Source: an uncultured Muribaculaceae bacterium (lineage in GTDB: Bacteria; Bacteroidota; Bacteroidia; Bacteroidales; Muribaculaceae). Taken from it: 34,489 nt of DNA. The stretch lies in the NCBI GenBank assembly GCA_910584665.1, contig CAJUBL010000032.1:1-34489 (forward strand). Reading direction: 5' to 3'. Under the pieces are notes generated by a model. The model searched no databases. It was not told the origin of the DNA and was given only the letters and a program-made list of their open reading frames with translations. Position 1 is the first letter of the stretch. Each line of letters starts with the position of its first letter. Position numbers and translations under genes: made by a program. Positions 14,024 through 22,536 of this stretch are shown here, piece by piece.

Positions 14024-16297
14024 ATGGCACAAGACGGAAATAAACAGAAGACCTCGTTCATAAACATACCGCAACTGCTCAAAGCCTACTGCCGTAACTG
14101 GAAATGGGTAGCCGCCTCCGTCATCGTGTTTCTGGCGCTGGGAACACTTGTATACCTAAGGCAGGCCAAAGCCTGTGAGGTATCAGCCCAGTTACTGATA
14201 TCTGACGAAGGAAGCAAAGCGACAGCCTCAATCAGCGAGGTCGCAAGCATGTTTGGCGGAGGCGGTTCATTCGGAGCGAACCGCTCGGTCGAGGATGAGA
14301 TGGTGATAATAAAGGCACACTCGCTGCTGAAGGAAACCGTTGAACAGCTCGAAATGAACGTCGGTTACGTTGTCAGGAAAAACTGGCTTAAAAAATATAA
14401 CGCCTATTACAATCAGCCGGTAAAACTCATATACGACAAGAATATCGCCGACACCCTCGGATGCGTTCTCACTTTCAAAATCAAGGTAAACGAAAAAGGT
14501 ATTACCGAAGTTACCATACAAGGTCCTAAGAACAAAGTGATTGACCGGAAAAAGGATCTGACCCTTCCGGCAAGACTGGATACTCCGTACGGTCAGTTTA
14601 CTCTCGTCGAGGGCAACGGATTTGTCAAAGGCAAGGATCTCGATGAGCGTATCACTCTTATGAGTTACGACAACATGGCACTGGCTCTTGATAAGCTGAT
14701 CAATGTCGACTATTCGGCCAAGAAGACCGATATCATGCTGCTCAACTTTATAACCACAGATGCCCGGTACGGCAAATCGGTACTCAACACCCTTGTCGAG
14801 AACTATAACAAAGTCACCATCGAGCAGAAAAGAGAATTCAACCGCAAGACTCTCGAATTTATCGAAGACCGTATAGCCATACTCTCGGCAGAAGTAGACT
14901 CGACGCAGGCCCAGGTAGAATCATTCATGGGACGTCGTGACCTTGTAAATCCCGAAGCTCAGGCCGGAATATACATCCAGCGCACTTCCCATCAGGAAGT
15001 AGAACTCGCCAAAGCCGAGGCCGAATACGAACTCCTCAACATGGCGATAGAATTCCTCAGCAACGAAGCCAATAACACCTCGATGCTGCCTATCATGCCA
15101 TCCACAGCAAGCCTTACGCCACTTATCGAAGGATACAACCAGCTTATTCTCGACCGTCTGTCGATAGAATCGAGTGCCAAAGGCAGCAACATGGCACTGA
15201 AAGCCATCAACACACGCATCAATGCCGTTCGCGACAACCTGCTGACAGCCCTTAACAAACAGGCGGAGACTGCCGATGTAGAGATCTCCGAGATGCGCCG
15301 CCAGTATGCAAAAAACAAGAAACGCCTTGACACCATGCCTGGCATAGAACGCGAATTTGTCAACATAACCCGACAGCAGTCTCTCAAGGAACAGCTGTAT
15401 GTATATCTCCTGCGTCAGCGCGAGGAAACAGAGATGGCTATTGCCGGAGCCCATCCCCGCGGGGTCATCATTGACGAAGCGTACATAACCGATACCGTCT
15501 TAGGAATGTCTCCGAAGATCGTATTGTTTGTGTTCCTGATTCTCGGACTCTTCCTGCCAGCGGCATTCATCCTCATGAAATGGATAACAGGCCGGCATAT
15601 ATCCATTCCCGACCAGGCTGTACAGCTGTCGGGCAACCGGGAGTTTATCGCCCGTATATCCTTATCGGCACTCCCGCAGCCTGCCATCATGAAGGAGCCG
15701 ACATCTGAAATGGCCAGGGGCATAAGACTGTTGCGCAGCAACACAATGTCTCTCGACACTCTCGTCACTCCGTTTGTCACTACTGTCATAGGGACTGTCG
15801 ACAATGACGATGCGCCGTGTGTAGCTTTCAACTACGCATCGTCGATGGCTCTTACGGGACACCGCACGGTACTCGTGGAGGCCAATCCGTTCAGACACTC
15901 GGTCAGCGGACTTCTCGGAATCACGCCTCCCGGTGAGATTACATTTGATAACCTGAGTTGCGAACACTCTGTCTCGACCATAACTCTTGACAGTAAGGGT
16001 ACACAGATTGACTTCATGCAGTGCGCGCTTGATGAACGGTTCGGCGATGACCTTATAGAGTCTGTCGGCTTCGGAATCCTGATCGACAGTCTCAGAGAGG
16101 ATTACGAGATCATTGTCATCAGTGCTCCTTCGATCGGTTCATACTATCCTGCTGTCGAAAGACTCAACGGAATGTCTGACCTGTCCCTTGTGACAGTCGG
16201 GACAGGCCGTTCGGCAAAAAAAGATGTATCTAAAGTATCACGTCTCATACCGCCCGTGTCAGGCGGCCTGTATCTGGTGGAAACAGTTTATAATTAA
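14024..16297 (+). CDS. Wzc-like polysaccharide co-polymerase with degenerate BY-kinase domain
   Basis: The 757-residue inner-membrane protein controls chain length and links Wzy synthesis to Wza export by family. It has TM1 at about residues 33-50 (WVAASVIVFLALGTLVYL), a large periplasmic Wzz/GNVR region with coiled-coil stretches, a tyrosine-kinase-type GIEREF motif, TM2 at about 497-520, and a cytoplasmic C-terminal domain. That domain looks like a BY-kinase (MALTGHRTVLVEANPF, YEIIVISAPSIG) but has lost the working parts. Where Walker A GxGK[ST] should be, it reads GTVDNDDAPC (about 585). Walker A' has Glu-Ala-Asn in place of the Asp pattern, and Walker B lacks its Asp. There is no C-terminal Tyr cluster, only one Tyr near the end. 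It is probably a pseudokinase. Confidence 0.92.
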   Translation: MAQDGNKQKTSFINIPQLLKAYCRNWKWVAASVIVFLALGTLVYLRQAKACEVSAQLLISDEGSKATASISEVASMFGGGGSFGANRSVEDEMVIIKAHSLLKETVEQLEMNVGYVVRKNWLKKYNAYYNQPVKLIYDKNIADTLGCVLTFKIKVNEKGITEVTIQGPKNKVIDRKKDLTLPARLDTPYGQFTLVEGNGFVKGKDLDERITLMSYDNMALALDKLINVDYSAKKTDIMLLNFITTDARYGKSVLNTLVENYNKVTIEQKREFNRKTLEFIEDRIAILSAEVDSTQAQVESFMGRRDLVNPEAQAGIYIQRTSHQEVELAKAEAEYELLNMAIEFLSNEANNTSMLPIMPSTASLTPLIEGYNQLILDRLSIESSAKGSNMALKAINTRINAVRDNLLTALNKQAETADVEISEMRRQYAKNKKRLDTMPGIEREFVNITRQQSLKEQLYVYLLRQREETEMAIAGAHPRGVIIDEAYITDTVLGMSPKIVLFVFLILGLFLPAAFILMKWITGRHISIPDQAVQLSGNREFIARISLSALPQPAIMKEPTSEMARGIRLLRSNTMSLDTLVTPFVTTVIGTVDNDDAPCVAFNYASSMALTGHRTVLVEANPFRHSVSGLLGITPPGEITFDNLSCEHSVSTITLDSKGTQIDFMQCALDERFGDDLIESVGFGILIDSLREDYEIIVISAPSIGSYYPAVERLNGMSDLSLVTVGTGRSAKKDVSKVSRLIPPVSGGLYLVETVYN

Positions 16298-16356
16298 AAA
16301 TGAAAAATTAGCAATTCTGAATTTTTCATTTTTCATTTTTCATTTTTCATTTTTCA
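16296..16356 (+). repeat. Hairpin and five TTTTTCA repeats between the wzc-like and wzy-like genes
   Basis: AAAAATGAAAAATT (16296-16309) pairs exactly with AATTTTTCATTTTT (16320-16333), giving a 14-base stem with a 10-base loop that starts in the stop codon of the Wzc-like gene. The right arm is part of five perfect tandem TTTTTCA units (16322-16356). It ends 28 bases before the start of the next gene. TAAATTTC (near 16370) is one mismatch from a -7 box. This could be an attenuator or a slippage-prone spacer. Confidence 0.85.
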
Positions 16357-16384
16357 TTATAAAATTCGATAAATTTCGTCTCCG

Positions 16385-17644
16385 ATGCAATCCAGACTTG
16401 TAGCGTTTACAATCCTGGCGTCGATAGGATTCTTCAACTATCGGGACCATTTTCCACAGCCCGTACAACGCGCCATGTTTATGCTCATGGTGATTGTATG
16501 TGCCGTGGCAGCCTTTATGGGCAAGGATTCCGCAAAATTACGCGACATCGATTTTCCCCGTCTGCCATGGTTTGTATACATACTTGGAATGATCGTCTCG
16601 GCATTCATATGTCCGTTCTACCACCAGCAGTCTCTGACACAGACTCTCGTGGCCCAGTCGACATATATTTTCACGGCGTTTACCTTTCTTATACTGTTGA
16701 AACTCAATCCTGATCCAAAGCAGCTTTTCCGATGGTTCATAGTGCTGTGGGCAGGAGCCGCCCTGACATATGCCGCCAATTTCCTCACATTCCCCAATAA
16801 TATGTTCGGGGAAAAACTCGGCGGAGACACAACACGCGGAATGCTCAGGATATTCCCTCAGCTGTTCTACCTGATAATAATGCTTATCTTCTGGTCGATA
16901 AACCGCTGGCAGATGACCCGGAAGCTATATTTCCTCGCCTTTGCCGGTGCCGGGTATATGCTGATCGCCCTTTCGCTGACACGACAGTCGATAGCCATAA
17001 TCACCTTGCTGGCATTCTTCCAGTTACTGTCCAATGTATCCTGGCTGAAAAAAATACTTCTGGGCTCGGCGATCTGCGGCCTGGGACTGGTCATACTTGT
17101 AAATCTCCCGATGTATAAAGAGATGAAAGCCCTCACTGAGGCACAGCTGAACGATACAGTGGACGGCAACAAGGAGGACGTCCGTATCGGCGCATGGAGA
17201 TACTTCGCCTGGGAGGGCAGTGAAGAGACTGAGATCTGGCTCTTCGGCAACGGCACGCCTGCATCACAGAACTCTGTCTGGGGACGTTCTATGAACGCCT
17301 ACTTTGACGAGACAGGCCATCTGCCGGCCGACGTCGCATTCGCCTCGGTAATATTCCAGTTCGGGTTCGTGACTGCTATAGCTCTGTTCGTGATACTGCT
17401 GATGGCCGCGCTGAAACCTAAGACCCCCGATAAAAGGTATCTGACATACTTCATGTTTGCGATAATACTTCATGGCGCGGCTTCGGGTGTGTTCCATTTC
17501 TACTACGAGACTTTCATCGTGATGATAGGCCTGTATCTCATATACCGGCCCGACGATATCCCGCTGACCGGCACCCCCGATGACATACAGCCCGCAACCG
17601 TCGTGCCGCCACTGTCCCGACGCCGTTTTTTAATTGATTACTGA
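16385..17644 (+). CDS. O-antigen ligase/Wzy-like polysaccharide polymerase
   Basis: The 419-residue integral membrane protein has about ten to twelve hydrophobic segments and the arrangement of the O-antigen ligase/Wzy_C superfamily. A large periplasmic loop is visible at about residues 240-305 (EAQLNDTVDGNKEDVRIGAWRYF, split here by rough position). Its role is presumably polymerising lipid-linked repeat units in the periplasm, from the neighbouring Wza-, Wzc- and Wzx-like genes. A ligase cannot be ruled out from sequence alone, but one polymerase per locus is expected and this is the only candidate. The C-terminal tail is Pro-rich and short. Confidence 0.85.
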   Translation: MQSRLVAFTILASIGFFNYRDHFPQPVQRAMFMLMVIVCAVAAFMGKDSAKLRDIDFPRLPWFVYILGMIVSAFICPFYHQQSLTQTLVAQSTYIFTAFTFLILLKLNPDPKQLFRWFIVLWAGAALTYAANFLTFPNNMFGEKLGGDTTRGMLRIFPQLFYLIIMLIFWSINRWQMTRKLYFLAFAGAGYMLIALSLTRQSIAIITLLAFFQLLSNVSWLKKILLGSAICGLGLVILVNLPMYKEMKALTEAQLNDTVDGNKEDVRIGAWRYFAWEGSEETEIWLFGNGTPASQNSVWGRSMNAYFDETGHLPADVAFASVIFQFGFVTAIALFVILLMAALKPKTPDKRYLTYFMFAIILHGAASGVFHFYYETFIVMIGLYLIYRPDDIPLTGTPDDIQPATVVPPLSRRRFLIDY

Positions 17645-17657
17645 CAGTCAGTACTGC

Positions 17658-19136
17658 ATGTCACAGACAAGATCCATAAAATACAATTTTATACTTAACT
17701 GGATGAATACACTGTTAGGTATAATTTTCCCGATTATCACATTCCCATACATTGCGAGAATAATCGGGCCGGTAGGTCTCGGCATCATTTCATTCGACAC
17801 CTCGATACTCAACTATATAACGATATTGTCATCACTCGGCATAGGTCTGTATGCAGTGCGTGAGATCAGCAGACTGCGTGATAATATTGATCTTCAGAAC
17901 CATCGCACGGTCGAGATACTGCTGTTACATATCCTGCTTACCCTGCTCGGATATATCGCGGTATTCGCATTATACCTCTTTATTCCCGAGATAAATGTAC
18001 ATGGAGCGATATTCCTCATTCTCAGTATATCCATCTTCTTCAAGGCCATCGGGGTGATGTGGTATTTTCAGGCTCGGGAAGACTTCCTGTTTATCACCGT
18101 CAGATCTCTCTTTGTCAAGATGCTGTCGGCAATAGCATTGTTTATGTTTGTCAGGACAAGCGACGATCTGATAATATATGCCATCATACTCGCAATGGCC
18201 GATGTCGCCAACAACATGCTTAACTTCATCAGGCTCAACAGGTATATAACATACCGGAAGATCAGATGGCGTGATCTTCACATCTTCAGCCATCTGAGAC
18301 CTGCCGCCGTGATATTTGCCATGGGGCTCATTATCAATATGTATATTGATCTCCCGACCATATTCCTCGGCTTCGAATGCAGTGAGGAGAACGTCGGCTT
18401 CTATACCACCTCGACCCGTCTCGTAACAGTTATAATGTCATTTGTAACAGCACTCGGCACTTCAATGCTGCCACGGATGTCATACTATACATCAACAGGT
18501 GACACGGATAAATTCAAAGAGCTCGAAAACAAAGGCATGACATTCACCATAGGTGTCACCCTGCCGATATCCATCGCCCTTATAATCATTTCTCCCGAAC
18601 TCGTTCTGAGCTTCTCAGGCAAACAGTTCGTAGAGTCGATAAGTGTATTGCGTATAATCGCACCGACAATTCTCTTTACCGGTATCGCAAGCATTGCAGG
18701 CCTTCAGACACTCTACCCTCAGGGACACGAGCACGTCATCATCAGAAGCGCCCTTGTAGGCCTGCTCGTATCAATAGTGATAAACTTGTCACTCGTAGGC
18801 CACATGGCCCAGCAGGGAGCAGCCATCTCATTCCTGTGCACCGAGCTTTCAGTCACCGTCTCAATGATAATATTCGGACACAGACACCTTTCATACAGAT
18901 ACATCAACCCCTCCACCATACGGTTCGCATTAGCTTCCGCCATCATGGCTCTGATACTGATAGCAATACACAATATCCCGGAACTGAACAAATTTGTCAG
19001 ACTCGGCATAGAGATAATATCAGGCATCACAGCCTATGCGACAATACTATATCTGACCCGCGAAATAATGTTCCGCAGTCTCCTCGACTCCCTGAAAGCA
19101 ACCTGCAACAGAATAATATCCCGCCCCACAAAATAA
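17658..19136 (+). CDS. Wzx-like oligosaccharide flippase
   Basis: The 492-residue membrane protein belongs to the polysaccharide-specific MATE-like transport family. It moves undecaprenyl-linked repeat units across the inner membrane. The N-terminus has NFILNWMNTLLGIIFPIITF and PYIARIIGPVGLGIISF, typical for Wzx, and about 12 to 14 hydrophobic segments follow. The start at 17658 (MSQTRS) is 13 bases after the polymerase stop. An ATG at 17634 would overlap the polymerase gene by 11 bases and is possible. It is followed by the GT11 gene after 19 bases. Confidence 0.92.
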   Translation: MSQTRSIKYNFILNWMNTLLGIIFPIITFPYIARIIGPVGLGIISFDTSILNYITILSSLGIGLYAVREISRLRDNIDLQNHRTVEILLLHILLTLLGYIAVFALYLFIPEINVHGAIFLILSISIFFKAIGVMWYFQAREDFLFITVRSLFVKMLSAIALFMFVRTSDDLIIYAIILAMADVANNMLNFIRLNRYITYRKIRWRDLHIFSHLRPAAVIFAMGLIINMYIDLPTIFLGFECSEENVGFYTTSTRLVTVIMSFVTALGTSMLPRMSYYTSTGDTDKFKELENKGMTFTIGVTLPISIALIIISPELVLSFSGKQFVESISVLRIIAPTILFTGIASIAGLQTLYPQGHEHVIIRSALVGLLVSIVINLSLVGHMAQQGAAISFLCTELSVTVSMIIFGHRHLSYRYINPSTIRFALASAIMALILIAIHNIPELNKFVRLGIEIISGITAYATILYLTREIMFRSLLDSLKATCNRIISRPTK

Positions 19137-19155
19137 CGGCATTAAACAACTGACA

Positions 19156-20214
19156 ATGATTGTAATACATATTGAATCCGGTTTAGGAAACCAAATGCTC
19201 TCTTATTGTGAATATCTATCGTTGAAATATGCCAACCCAGGACAGCAATTTTATATAGAGACAGTAATTTTTGAAATTCCGGAATGTAACGAGTTTATAT
19301 GTCAATGGAATGGTTATGAGTTAGAAAGGGTCTTTGGAATTAATCAGCCTCAGAATATTAAAACACTTTTTTCCGAAAGCGAATGGTGTCAGATTATTCA
19401 TGAAATACGCGCAACCGAATTTTGGAAACACAATTGGAACTACCCGGTTACTTTTACAGAGGTATTCAGAAAGCACGGCTTGGATCTGGTCAATATGAAA
19501 GGTGATTATGACCCGGACCACAACATTACAGGAACTGGCTTTCAACAGAAATCAAACTGGAAAGACCGGCTGAAAGATACTTGGACCTGGGTTACATTAA
19601 GACGGCATATTCGGCTTCTTAAGGAAGACAGATATATCCGTTTGATGGATAACAGGAAACAGCTGTATTTGAAATCAGATAAGGACATTTTTACCGGACA
19701 GTGGCTAAGTTTCAAATATCGTGGAAACGACAGGCAGCTTATCGAAACGAAAATACGACAGACGTTTGTTTTCCCTCCTTATAACGACGAGAAGAATCAG
19801 ACATTGGAGAAATATCTGGATTCGGTTAATGCTGTGGCAATTCACGCCCGCAGAGGTGACATGCTCCGCTCAAACGGATGGTGCTATAAGCATGGTTATT
19901 TCCGTAGAGCGGTAAAACACATCAGAAAACATGTACAGAATCCTGTATTTGTTTTCTTTACTGATCCCGGAAGTATAGATTGGTGTAAGGCGCATGAAGA
20001 TATTTTCGGACTCGATTATTCAAAAGACACCATTAAGTTTATCGACTGGAATATCAATGATGACAGCTATCGGGATATGCAACTTATGGGACATTGTAAG
20101 CATGCCATTATTACCAATAGCACATTCGGGTGGTGGGGAACATATTTCATAACCAATGAAAATAAAATTACCATATCTCCGGATATTGCTATTGACACAA
20201 CCTTCCATTGCTGA
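19156..20214 (+). CDS. GT11-family (alpha-1,2-fucosyltransferase-like) glycosyltransferase
   Basis: The 352-residue product has the GT11 motifs: GLGNQM at residues 9-14 in a Rossmann start (MIVIHIESGLGNQM), HARRGD at 230-235 for GDP-fucose binding, and NSTFGWWG at 321-328. Family members transfer L-fucose, in alpha-1,2 linkage in known cases. The acceptor cannot be told from sequence. The gene is clearly AT-richer than the export genes before it, as is common for the serotype-specific part of polysaccharide loci. It is the last plus-strand gene of the operon. What follows is a minus-strand RloAB pair, so the rest of the glycosyltransferase set is missing or displaced. Confidence 0.92.
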   Translation: MIVIHIESGLGNQMLSYCEYLSLKYANPGQQFYIETVIFEIPECNEFICQWNGYELERVFGINQPQNIKTLFSESEWCQIIHEIRATEFWKHNWNYPVTFTEVFRKHGLDLVNMKGDYDPDHNITGTGFQQKSNWKDRLKDTWTWVTLRRHIRLLKEDRYIRLMDNRKQLYLKSDKDIFTGQWLSFKYRGNDRQLIETKIRQTFVFPPYNDEKNQTLEKYLDSVNAVAIHARRGDMLRSNGWCYKHGYFRRAVKHIRKHVQNPVFVFFTDPGSIDWCKAHEDIFGLDYSKDTIKFIDWNINDDSYRDMQLMGHCKHAIITNSTFGWWGTYFITNENKITISPDIAIDTTFHC

Positions 20215-20455
20215 GATTATGAATTTCAATGCAGATTTCTTTGTAATATGTATCGCTTGAGAATAAAGCGCTTAGTTTGCTCAGAATTTTGTTGCTGTTT
20301 TCCTGTACAGATAATAAATATGCAGGATAAGTCAAATAACAAAAATAAAATGGCTTAAATGTAAAAATCGCCATTGTACAGTACGTTTTTTACAGAAAAT
20401 TCGCCAGCTAAAATATCGGTTGTATTTAGAATGTAGATTCATCTGCATTATTTAA
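20215..20455. other. AT-rich spacer between convergent GT11 and rloB genes
   Basis: This 241-base spacer has short hairpins (CGCTT/AAGCG near 20250; AATGGC/GCCATT at about 20349-20377 followed by a T6 tract near 20385), which may act as weak terminators for both genes. The minus strand holds an open frame at 20189-20374 with no recognisable similarity. No insertion-sequence end or target duplication was seen. Confidence 0.4.
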
Positions 20456-21061
20456 TTATATATCCTTCAGTCTTTCCATCAGCCTTCCAAGCTCAGAGTA
20501 AGTGTAATTTTTGCCTTCCTTTTCTTTCTCTTCCATAGAGTGATTGGCATTGGTCATCGCCTTTTCAAGACTTCCGCCATTTCGCTCAAAGTAGTTATGC
20601 AGACCTTTGGTCCTGATGAAAAAATCTGTGTTTTTCTTGTATTCCACGTATTGGTTCAGGTCTTTTAGTAATGGCTCTTGTGTTTTGTATGGACGTGAAG
20701 TATAGCGGAAATAGTAAAGAAAGAACAACTCGGTACAGCAGTGTGTTTCAAAAAACTCCACGTCGCAGTAGATGCCTTTCTTAGGTTTGTTTATTGGCTT
20801 GGCATACTTCGCTTTCAGTTTCTGATACTGTGAACGTTCCGGCTCAATGTCCTTAGTGTCCATATCGATAATGCAGAAGATATGTCTATAGCCCATAGCC
20901 ACGCCGTCTGAAATCTTCAATTCAAGTTCCCTGATACTCGTGTGCTTTGGATAGTCTGGTTTGATAGTCAGGTGTTTGAATACATCGCACAAGGATTTGA
21001 AATAGAAAAATTCCGTAGGACCTTCACCCAGAATAAGTGTCGTTTGCCGTAACTTGCCCAT
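20456..21061 (-). CDS. RloB-like (AbiLii-like) TOPRIM-type effector
   Basis: The 201-residue product resembles the RloB family, the partner of RloA and of AbiLi in the AbiL abortive-infection pair. It has a TOPRIM-like pattern: the glutamate motif GEGPTE (residues 12-17) in TTLILGEGPTEFFYFKSL, the aspartate motif IIDMDTKD (66-68), and CCTELFFLYYFRY, matching the conserved Glu-containing helix of RloB proteins. Acidic metal ligands are therefore present, which suggests an active nuclease-type centre by analogy with other TOPRIM effectors. The start is 1 base after the rloA stop, so the two are translated as a pair. The C-terminus is charged and helical. Confidence 0.88.
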   Translation of the reverse strand: MGKLRQTTLILGEGPTEFFYFKSLCDVFKHLTIKPDYPKHTSIRELELKISDGVAMGYRHIFCIIDMDTKDIEPERSQYQKLKAKYAKPINKPKKGIYCDVEFFETHCCTELFFLYYFRYTSRPYKTQEPLLKDLNQYVEYKKNTDFFIRTKGLHNYFERNGGSLEKAMTNANHSMEEKEKEGKNYTYSELGRLMERLKDI

Positions 21062-21062
21062 A

Positions 21063-22343
21063 TCAATCCTCCAGATTTATGAAGATGCTACCCAATTCTG
21101 GCTTTGCCCCCAACCGGCCGATGCGGTAGGAGTTGTAGAGTGACAGATTCTTGTGTAACCCGAATGAATCACCACGGGAATATTCGGAAGATGCCGTCTC
21201 TTTATTTTTATCTACGAACCACACCACACCCCTGTTATCGTTAATCAAGTCCTGAGAAAGGAGTGTAGTCTCCTGACCCGTAATTATCAACTGGGACTTC
21301 TCGGAATTGAAAATAAAAACATTGAGGTAATAGTATAATAAGTCATTGTGCAAGTCCTCACCAAGTTCATCGAGGAAAAACACGTGAGGGCCTGTAATCA
21401 TGTTGTACAGTATATCAAGAATTCGGATGTACCTTTGCGTACCTTTCGATTGCCATTTTAAAGGTATATCAAAATCGCCATGGTCAGAATGGTTCAGGAA
21501 CGTGATGGAATCGGTTGTCGGTTTAAGCAGGACATCTTTCATCTCCTCAGGAATATTTTCCTTCTGAATGCGTTCACGGAACTCAGCAGGCACGAAGCGG
21601 TCTTCTACGATAGGCTTGTATTCCAAGATGTTTAAGTCTGCCTTTTGTAGCATAGTATTGTAGAACTTTCGTTTCCTCGGGTTATTATAAGCCTCCTTCA
21701 TGATTTCTACAAGACCTTTCTCCTCATCCTCATCCACATCGTGATAGTTCTGCATAATCCAACTGTGAAGCTCATTGAATGGGGCAATATCCTCTTTCAG
21801 AGCTGCTTTTCTGCAAACTGATAGCACACTATGATTATTCAACGTATTCTCGCGAATGCTTTCCTGTGTCTTGACTTGCAGTTTGAGACTCGCTCCAAAC
21901 TTGATTTCTGCCTGTAAATTATCACCGATGAACATACGTTCATAGAATAATGACTTCGATTTGTTCGGATAGTAATATAGATTCTCGCTTAGAATATATT
22001 TATCATTGAATTCAACGTCATAGTCGTATCTGATGCCATTCGCATAAAATGACACATGCATTTGAGTCGGTTCATCTTTAGTGAGTACGAAAGGGATACT
22101 ACCGGTTATTCTTTGGGTTGAATCTGACTTTGGCATTACTAATAAACGAAAAACTTCATTCAAAGCAATCAATATATTTGATTTTCCGGAAGCATTAGAA
22201 CCATACAGAATTCCTAACTTGTATAAAAAAACCCCTTCGGCAATCTCTGTGATAAGTTCCGAAGAAGGACCCTTAGCCAAAAAATTTAACTCCTGTTTAT
22301 CTCGAATGGAAAGATAATTCTTTACTCGGAAATCTCTTATCAT
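21063..22343 (-). CDS. RloA-like (AbiLi-like, AAA15/SMC-type) ATPase
   Basis: The 426-residue product is an ABC/SMC-like ATPase of the AAA15 group found in RloA, AbiLi and related phage-defence sensors. It starts MIRDFRVKNYLSIRDKQEL, typical of the family. Walker A is GSNASGKS (48-55), the signature-like motif is QSKGTQR (298-304), and Walker B is VFFLDELGED (Asp325, Glu326). A long inserted helical arm lies at about 190-275. By family, the ATPase would sense infection and control the RloB effector. The pair sits inside a polysaccharide locus on the opposite strand and is AT-richer than housekeeping genes, which suggests acquisition by transfer. Confidence 0.9.
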   Translation of the reverse strand: MIRDFRVKNYLSIRDKQELNFLAKGPSSELITEIAEGVFLYKLGILYGSNASGKSNILIALNEVFRLLVMPKSDSTQRITGSIPFVLTKDEPTQMHVSFYANGIRYDYDVEFNDKYILSENLYYYPNKSKSLFYERMFIGDNLQAEIKFGASLKLQVKTQESIRENTLNNHSVLSVCRKAALKEDIAPFNELHSWIMQNYHDVDEDEEKGLVEIMKEAYNNPRKRKFYNTMLQKADLNILEYKPIVEDRFVPAEFRERIQKENIPEEMKDVLLKPTTDSITFLNHSDHGDFDIPLKWQSKGTQRYIRILDILYNMITGPHVFFLDELGEDLHNDLLYYYLNVFIFNSEKSQLIITGQETTLLSQDLINDNRGVVWFVDKNKETASSEYSRGDSFGLHKNLSLYNSYRIGRLGAKPELGSIFINLED

Positions 22344-22359
22344 AGTTTATGTATTTGTA

Positions 22360-22384
22360 TTGTAATTTGATTGCGAAATTACAA
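22360..22384. promoter_or_regulatory. Inverted repeat over the rloA promoter region
   Basis: TTGTAATTT and AAATTACAA are perfect 9-base arms around a 7-base centre, starting 17 bases upstream of the rloA ATG. The right arm includes TAATTTCG on the minus strand (22374-22381), one mismatch from a -7 box. A dimeric repressor bound here would block the promoter. A leader hairpin is the alternative. No -33 element was found at ideal spacing. The rest of the 193-base spacer is AT-rich, with a run of eight C at 22475-22482. Confidence 0.5.
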
Positions 22385-22536
22385 ATTATTTTCTTTATAT
22401 TACGGAATGTGATGTGTGAATTTGTAATAATACTACGTTTTAACTATATTTTGATGATTTATTTATGTGAATTGCCCCCCCCTTTTGAATTTAAAATATC
22501 AAGATTCCATTAGATTGCATGAAAGTATTGTTATGT

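Noticed and set aside
20189..20374. 61-codon minus-strand frame between rloB and the GT11 gene
   Set aside because: It overlaps the GT11 end, has no recognisable motif and no promoter. A degraded gene remnant is possible but unsupported.
22475..22482. Run of eight C as a possible phase-variation tract
   Set aside because: It is intergenic, not in a promoter spacer I can define, and outside any frame. Too little support.
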